Shown one piece after another: positions 58,316 to 64,000 of a stretch of DNA of 64,000 nucleotides. The notes beneath the pieces are model-generated. The model did not search any database and was not told where the DNA came from. It was given only the letters and a program-made list of their open reading frames with translations. Within the stretch, counting starts at the first letter, position 1. Each line of letters starts with the position of its first letter. Made by a program: the position numbers and the translations under genes. The stretch lies in the NCBI GenBank assembly GCA_039519185.1, contig CM076847.1, positions 806,001 through 870,000 of the forward strand, given 5' to 3'. This DNA is from Astragalus membranaceus. Lineage: Eukaryota; Streptophyta; Magnoliopsida; Fabales; Fabaceae.

Positions 58316-59730
58316 GACTACGCTCCACAAAAAAATAGACCAAGTATTAATAAAATGGACTAAGATCAGCAATGTGATAGTTTAAGGCAACTAATAATTC
58401 AGTCATTCAGTCATTCAGTAATTCAGCAATGTGATAGTTTATAGATTGTGTGTCTTCAGTATTGCTATTGATATTTCTAAATATTTGGTACATGATAATT
58501 ACTTTCAACTGATGGTTCACAGAAATTCAATTGTGAGCCTTCTTTGCAGATTTTCAATTGAGTATTGCAGATTTATGGTAAGATATTGCCTTTAATAATC
58601 TCCTCCTTAAATCAAGTGGTTGAGGCATTTCGGATATTCTTTCCGTGACACGAGTCCTTAAATCAACTATCGACAGTAGCATTAAAAGCAACATTGGATC
58701 ATCATACAATGCTTTTGCAAAATGATTTTAGTGTTTTTCTAACTTGGTGATTATTGATGCTCCCTCCCTCCCTAATCCTGATTGTGAAATAAGGTAATGC
58801 AGGCTAAGGTAATGCAAATTATGATCAATATAACGTAATGCAGGTTCTTTACCTTAAGCAACTTATGGTTGTGATCACTCAATTGGCATTTTTCCAATAG
58901 CAGACCTAATCAAATTTCCTACTTTTAACTTTAATAGAACATGTTTTAACAAATTTGAGGAAATATGCTTGTGAAAATTTCTTCACTTAAAACATTCCTT
59001 TACACATAGATGCTACTATAGCATGCTTTAGTGATATTTCCTTTACACTGTCTTTACACAATAGCCTTCATTATATCTTGCAGGTTGTGAAGGAATGTCA
59101 AGTTAGTATCGTTGCTGATCATACTTGGAGAGTCATTTTTTTTTGTGTGTAAAAAAAAAGTGTTATTACTGTTATTGATTATTAATTACTCTGGATGGGT
59201 GCATTGGTCTACCCTTCTTGAATGCCTTTTGTAATATAAGGATTACATCCCTTTTCTTATTTATGGTATACTGGAAAAAAAATTTGATTGGATATACTAT
59301 ACAATTTTTTTATGGTCAAATTATGAATTTATTTTAGACTCAAGGCATCATTTAAAGTATTATTTTCTTTTTTTTGATTCATTTTAAAGTAGCATATTTT
59401 TTAGTTTAGTATTATGTATGAGGTAGTTTTACGATGGATGGAACCTGAAAATAAGACTGCTTAGTAGTTTGTATAGTATGCACCACTCTTTCAATTCTTA
59501 AGAAGGAGGACATCTTAAATCCTATATGATGTCAAGTTCTATCTCTTGAGAATCGATATTGAATTCCGACTTAATGTGAGTATTCATAGGCTATTAGTCT
59601 TCATTGTTATAGGCCATTAGTTTTCTTTACAATCTTCATTTAATTATATTTTTAACATCTTTTTACTACATTGAATTTTCAGACTTTGAATTTAAAATTG
59701 AGTCCAAATTGTAACACGCAACGTGGTCAA
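58316..59730. other. 5' region of the transposase gene with Helitron-derived DNA
   Basis: It begins with CATTCAGTCATTCAGTAATTC-type short repeats; the phrase CAGCAATGTGATAGTTTAAG occurs at 58368 and again at 59803. Much of the DNA between is probably a Helitron (3' end at 59759). I could not find the Helitron 5' TC end. Confidence 0.45.
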
Positions 59731-59760
59731 CCCGTGCGGATGCACGGGTATGTTACTAGT
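59731..59760 (+). mobile_element. Helitron 3' terminus
   Basis: A stem CCCGTGC/GCACGGG (59731-59737 and 59742-59748) is followed by seven bases and then CTAG before a T. That hairpin plus CTRR-T arrangement is diagnostic of Helitron 3' ends. Confidence 0.7.
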
Positions 59761-60129
59761 CTTAGCTAAGCTGAAACAACAAACAATAATTTTCACTACA
59801 AACAGCAATGTGATAGTTTAAGGCAACTAATAATTCAGTCATTCAGTAATTCAGCAATTTTCAGTAATTCAGTAACAAACAATAATTCAGTAATGAATAA
59901 TAAACAATGAATAACAAACAGTAATTCAGTAACAAACAGTAATTTTCAGTAATCTTAGCTAAGCTGAAACAGTAAACAGCAAGATCTGGATCAAACAAAC
60001 AACAATTCAGGAATCTTAGCTAAGCTGAAACAACAAACAGTAATTTTCACTACAAACAGCAAACAGCAAACAAACCTCATACAACAAACAGCAAATAGTA
60101 ATTTGCTCTTACTCGTATTCTGAATGACG
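59761..60129. other. Short simple repeats in the CACTA 5' region
   Basis: Degenerate repeats of AACAAACAGTAATTTTCA and CTTAGCTAAGCTGAAACA (59760, 59947, 60013). Confidence 0.6.
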
Positions 60130-60233
60130 ATCAGACCTTCTTGTTTGGAAAAGCAATCTCCTGCACCAACAGTTGCTCCAATATAGTCAGCAACAAATCC
60201 CACTGGAAGCCCAAAAAGATAACCACCACAAAG
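60130..60233 (-). pseudogene. Captured exon of a DedA/SNARE-associated Golgi protein gene
   Basis: On the minus strand an acceptor site (TTTTTCAG at 60241-60234) is followed by LCGGYLFGLPVGFVADYIGA and TVGAG. This closely matches the conserved VTT/DedA stretch of plant SNARE-associated Golgi proteins (GGGYLFGLPVGFVADSIGAT). After TVGAG the match stops, and the frame runs on to about 60000 without conserved content. A single exon-like piece inside the transposon, between its end and its transposase, suggests host sequence capture. It cannot make the complete protein. Confidence 0.7.
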
Positions 60234-61767
60234 CTGAAAAAGAAGTATCAAGTAAAGAGACTTGTTATAGAGAAGGAAAACAAAGGCATGAAACTATTAG
60301 AAGTGTGTAAGAAACAATCACAACAAACAAACAAAGCATTTTGTGGTAATTAATATTTAATGACTAGTACTACTACAACTTACTATTCTAGATTAGGCAG
60401 AGCATCCAGTATGGGCTCAACTTCTTCTGCCTCTCTCCCTGAAACATATGCCAAAATCAACAACAAATATGTGATGAGAATCAACAACAACTTAGGTGAA
60501 CATCTCTATCTTTACCATCAACAACAAAATCAATGATGAGAATCCAGGGTTGATCCACCAAATTAGAAGACTGAATAACAAACAATGAATCAATCAACTG
60601 AACACATTTTAAGAGATTATATTCTTCTTAAAAGAGTTGCTGCCTAAAATCATTTTGAAAGAACTAACTTCTGTCAAGGTAAGGCAATTTGAACAATGTC
60701 AAAAACGTAAAATAGTCACTACGATTTGTTGCTATAATTCTTAATTACACTAACTTCTGTCAAGGCAAGGCAATAATTTACAAATGCAGAAAGACTACCT
60801 TACAGCATGTTTACTCTAGAACCACAACTCCCAAAACACATCAAAAGGGACAATAGTTAAAGGAAAACAATTTCCAAGGTTATGACTTCAATTAATAGTG
60901 ATTCCAATAATTTACTCGCATTTTAGCAAAACATGTTTTTCCTACTGTGATAAACACAGTCAAGCATCTCCTTTCAACTCATATATGGAAAACGCAACAT
61001 GTAATTTAGGACACCATTTTCAATATATAATTTCATAGCATCTGATTCAATATATTCATATCATAAGGACCGTGATATTTATTATCCCAACCTTTTCCAA
61101 AACAATGGACATCCATAGTAAAGTACTTCACACATCAATATAAGAGTAGTATTTCAAACATGCATTTCAGAAATCAACAAACTTACGTTTTCAATCAGCA
61201 TATCCTGAGACAAAAGAGGAGTGAAGAATTCCCTTCCAACACTATACCACCTCAATCACCAGTCGTCCATACACACAATTCCAACAAAACATGCTGAAGT
61301 ACATTTAAGAAGAACCAGAGAGTATTGGGGCTTAGGGTTCGGATTGAAGCTGTAAATTTAGGAAGAGGATGTTAGGGTTTTCAGTAAGTCAAAAATTAGG
61401 GTTTTGATTAGGATACAGTAAAATAGAAGTACAATACTTACCACAGATGAAGAAGAAGTAGTAGAACTCTTGGCCAGCAGTGGAAGAGGAGCGATGGCAG
61501 CAGTGGAAGAGGAGCGATGGGTTATGGGTTTTTGGCTCGGTGGGTCGCACGAAGGGGTTGAAGTGAGGAGGAGAGGGAGCGGTTCTGGCCGGCGACAACG
61601 AGGCGAGAGTGGCGGTAGTGGGTGGTGGTTGTGGAAGAGAGTGGAGAGTGTTGACGGCGAGAGGAAGAGGAAGAGGGTTCAGCAATGTTCGCGAGAATGG
61701 AAGAGGTTGAGAAAGAGGTTCGCGAGAGATGAATGTATGCGATGGAAAATGGAAAAATAAAAAGGGA
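60234..61767. other. CACTA 5' region
   Basis: Mostly non-coding. A possible exon on the minus strand near 60440-60374 (acceptor TGTTTCAG, then REAEEVEPILDALPNLE and stop) is unidentified. Around 61470-61750 a purine-rich, GC-richer block holds repeated GGAAGAGGAGCGATGG units and looks like an untranslated leader of the minus-strand transcripts. The 151-codon minus-strand frame there (61389-61844) is Pro/Ser-rich, low in complexity and not supported as a gene. Confidence 0.45.
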
Positions 61768-62047
61768 CTTTTAGCATCGGTTGTTTTAACAACTGATGCT
61801 AAATGTGTTAAGATACACACATTTAGCGTCGGATGTTTCAACACCCGATGCTAAATGTATTTGCTTTAGACATTTAGCATCAGTTGTTTAAACACCCGAT
61901 GCTAAATGTCTAAAGCAAATACATTTAGCATCGGGTGTTGAAACACCCGATGCTAAAAGTAGGCGCTAAATATGAAATCTTCCATTTAATTGCAAAAATG
62001 CCACCGGTTCAACATTTAGCATCGGCTGTTCAAACAACCGATGCTAA
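61768..62047. repeat. Right subterminal palindromic repeats of the CACTA element
   Basis: The same unit as on the left: TTTAGCATCGG(T/G)TGTTT and AAACACCCGATGCTAAAT in alternating orientation. Confidence 0.92.
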
Positions 62048-62080
62048 ATGATGCTTAATAATGTGTTTTTTCCACTAGTG

Positions 62081-62783
62081 TCTCTGTCATTTGTTTTTGT
62101 AGTCAATTGTGATGGAATAGCTAGCTTTATTTTCGACCCATCAACAGCTAATCGCTTGAATTATGGAAGCTCATGCAATTAATACCAAACCTCAGAATTG
62201 GACCTACCTAAAGAATGAATACATACATTTCCACTCATGTTCCAATCAGCTTATTAACTATTTTTGTTAGCCTGCCTGTATAGTCATGCAAGTAAGAGTA
62301 TGCTTGGTTGCCTGTATAGTCATGCAAGTAAGAGTATGCTTGGTTCATCTGAGGGGAAGAGGAGATGAATCATGAAAGTCTTAAATATGTTTTGTGTTTG
62401 GTTCAATGAGGTGTGGAGAGAGAATTTAATGGAGGCAATCTAAAAAATTATATTTCTATTAATGCACATTTCAACAGGTTAATATCACATTAAACAAATT
62501 AAAGCATATTTAACACTAAATATTGCAGAGGCTCCATTCAAGTTTTTTTACTTTGCTATAGATATTAGATAGATAGATATAGATAAAGTGGCCTATTAGG
62601 TGCTCATACTAACAAACAACACAGCAGAATTAGAGGGAGCGAAGATGCGGTATAGCATAGCATTTGTGATTCAGGTGTTATATTTACTACTATGCCTACC
62701 CGTGCGATGCACGGGAAACACTTAGATTACATTGGTCATCATAAAATACAATTATTAGCATTATATTATAAATTCTTAAATGT

Positions 62784-62882
<99 letters not shown>

Positions 62883-63385
62883 GTAGGATTGTTTAATTGA
62901 TTAATGTTTGTCAATTAGATTAAAGACATTTTTTACCAAGAATGTGTGAGCAGACATGATGATAGTGCTTTAATGTATCAAAATTATAAACACGTTTCTG
63001 TTTTTATCTTTTGACGTTAGTACCTGTAACATCCCAAATTTAGCTAATTTCATTTATTGAAATTAGCAAGATGTCATGTTTAATTAATTAGCTAATTTAA
63101 AATAATTAGGCTTAATTAATTATAAGTCATAGTAATTTGATTGGCAATTATACATGTGTGTGCTTTGGTGAGTTAATTTAGGATTCTAAGTGAGAATGGG
63201 AGCATAGGGGCAAAAGAGTCATTTCGTGCATTTCATTTCAAAACAGCCTCAGCTGAGTCACTTAAGCCTACACTCACTCACATGCCAACACAACACCTCC
63301 ACACACTCAGTTTGCTGAAAATGAACAAATTGAGGATTAGTTGATTAGAATTGGTTTTAAATAAGTGATTAGGATGCAGGGGCAA
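62081..63385. repeat. Direct repeat B, right copy (1.3 kb)
   Basis: Nearly identical to 49966-51170. Differences include a much longer (CA)n tract (62788-62860), followed by (TA)n, a tandem duplication of about 33 bp (TGCCTGTATAGTCATGCAAG, twice, 62270-62340) and a few single-base changes. The CACTA end adjoins it on the left and an LTR element on the right. Confidence 0.93.
62788..62881. repeat. (CA)n(TA)n microsatellite
   Basis: About 36 CA units followed by about 10 TA units. The left copy of the same repeat has only about 11 CA units (50638-50660), so this tract has changed since the duplication. Confidence 0.93.
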
Positions 63386-64000
63386 TGATAACTCATATTT
63401 ATATGAGTTATTTATACTTATTCAAAGCTAAATCATGCAAGTTCTCTGGCAATAGTAGGTTGTTTCTATTAAGTTTCTGTTAGTTTATTGCTTTTTAGTT
63501 AGAAAGGGGCTAAATTATAAGTTCTAGGCATATTGGTGCCAATTGGCGCCTTTGTGAGCGTTTTGATGCTTCTTGTGTTTGTGCAGTAAACTGAACGTGG
63601 CAACGTCCCTCATCACGTCTGAAGAAGGGCAGCAGAGCAAGAAAGAAATATCTTATTTTTGGCGCACAAGAAATGATGGTCAAAGATCTAGAAGTGCAGA
63701 AGATCTTCTCTCTCCTCAGCGCTGACGCGGCTGACGCACTGTAGCAGTGCGGTGTCACTTCAGGGCAGAGTCAACTCGCAAGCAAGCTTGGAAGGTGGGG
63801 AATGACATCAGCAAGCATGTGACCCTCTTTTGACCATGGCTATTCTCTCTCTACAAAAGGAAAAGGGGGCATCATGCGAAATCATCGACGAATCCATTCA
63901 TCATCCACCTTCCTCCATTTTCAGAGATAGTTTTTCTAAAAGAAGTTCTGGACACAGACTTCTTCATTTTTAAATTTTCTCAAGCTCCAATTTTTATTTC
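63386..64000 (+). mobile_element. LTR retrotransposon entering the window end (LTR, partial)
   Basis: The sequence starts TGATAACTCATATTTATATG, with a hairpin (ATAACTC/GAGTTAT), right after GGCAA at 63381-63385. The left copy of repeat B shows the intact target (GGGGCAACATGG), which fixes the insertion point. Its start matches the minus-strand start of the solo LTR at 125-1651. A CTCTCTCTACAAAAGGAAAAG stretch near 63845 may be near its transcription start. The rest lies outside the window. Confidence 0.82.

Larger units (their letters stand above)
51188..62080 (-). mobile_element. CACTA (En/Spm) transposon (about 10.9 kb)
   Basis: The right end, read on the minus strand, is CACTAGTGGAAAAAACAC, followed by subterminal repeats, a 5' region, the TNP2-type transposase (55115-58315) and a second gene (52027-54654), then another block of subterminal repeats to about 51191. 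The flank after the right end is TCT, found once at the empty site in the left repeat. The left terminus is not a clean CACTA: the last recognisable text is CACTTAAAACACCCGACG. Both flanking repeats are almost identical, so the insertion and duplication are recent. Confidence 0.9.

Noticed and set aside
61389..61844. 151-codon minus-strand gene
   Set aside because: It is a Pro/Ser/Thr-rich low-complexity frame crossing the GC-rich leader and the subterminal repeats. It has no domain.
62692..62914. Frames encoding long His-Thr, Cys-Val or Tyr-Ile runs (also at 46976, 52253 and 52300)
   Set aside because: They are readings of (CA)n, (TA)n and (AT)n microsatellites.
49966..63385. Repeat B as the LTR pair of a retrotransposon around the 11-kb insert
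   Set aside because: It lacks TG/CA ends, primer site and polypurine tract, and the DNA between is a CACTA element with its own terminus exactly at the repeat border.

Overview
The window is nuclear DNA of a dicot plant. Spliced genes with GT-AG introns, an extensin, a plant CCCH/KH zinc-finger gene, an NPF (NRT1/PTR) transporter and plant families of Ty1/copia, Ty3/gypsy, LINE, SINE, hAT, MULE, Helitron and CACTA elements all say so. A legume is my best guess from the style of the repeats, but that is an impression and was not computed.

Only three ordinary host genes are well supported. (1) 14478-18947 (+) is a very long extensin of 1249 aa whose Tyr/Pro-rich cell-wall repeats lie on both sides of a Pollen Ole e 1-like domain; one intron splits that domain. 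(2) 39239-44477 (+) is a three-exon, 298-aa protein with three CCCH fingers and one KH domain, related to Arabidopsis C3H36/C3H52. Its 3.6-kb second intron holds a LINE tail and a decayed copia fragment. (3) 45056-49200 (-) is a five-exon, 592-aa transporter that most resembles clade NPF7 (NRT1.5/NRT1.8 type). Genes 2 and 3 are convergent, with about 0.6 kb between their stop codons.

The rest is mostly mobile DNA, and many insertions can be delimited to the base by target-site duplications (TSDs). 1-5660 is the 3' half of a decayed Ty3/gypsy element carrying two solo LTRs of other families. 7950-9970 is an internally deleted copia element. 20091-26446 is a complete but broken copia element sitting inside a LINE reverse-transcriptase fragment, and it in turn carries a solo LTR and an hAT element. 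26.5-38.9 kb holds a fold-back MULE, a probable mitochondrial insert, a 5'-truncated LINE with a 16-bp TSD, an hAT-type MITE, tandem arrays and SINEs.

The most interesting accessory region is 51.2-62.1 kb. It is a CACTA (En/Spm) transposon with an apparently intact 1066-aa TNP2-type transposase. A second multi-exon gene joins a Transposase_24 domain to a C48 (Ulp1-like) cysteine-protease domain. The element has dense palindromic subterminal repeats, a Helitron 3' end, and what looks like an exon captured from a host DedA/SNARE-associated Golgi protein gene. A nearly identical 1.2-1.3 kb direct repeat flanks it. The left copy preserves the uninterrupted insertion site, and the right copy was later hit by an LTR retrotransposon that runs off the window end.

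No rRNA, tRNA, CRISPR array or prokaryotic-type operon was seen.
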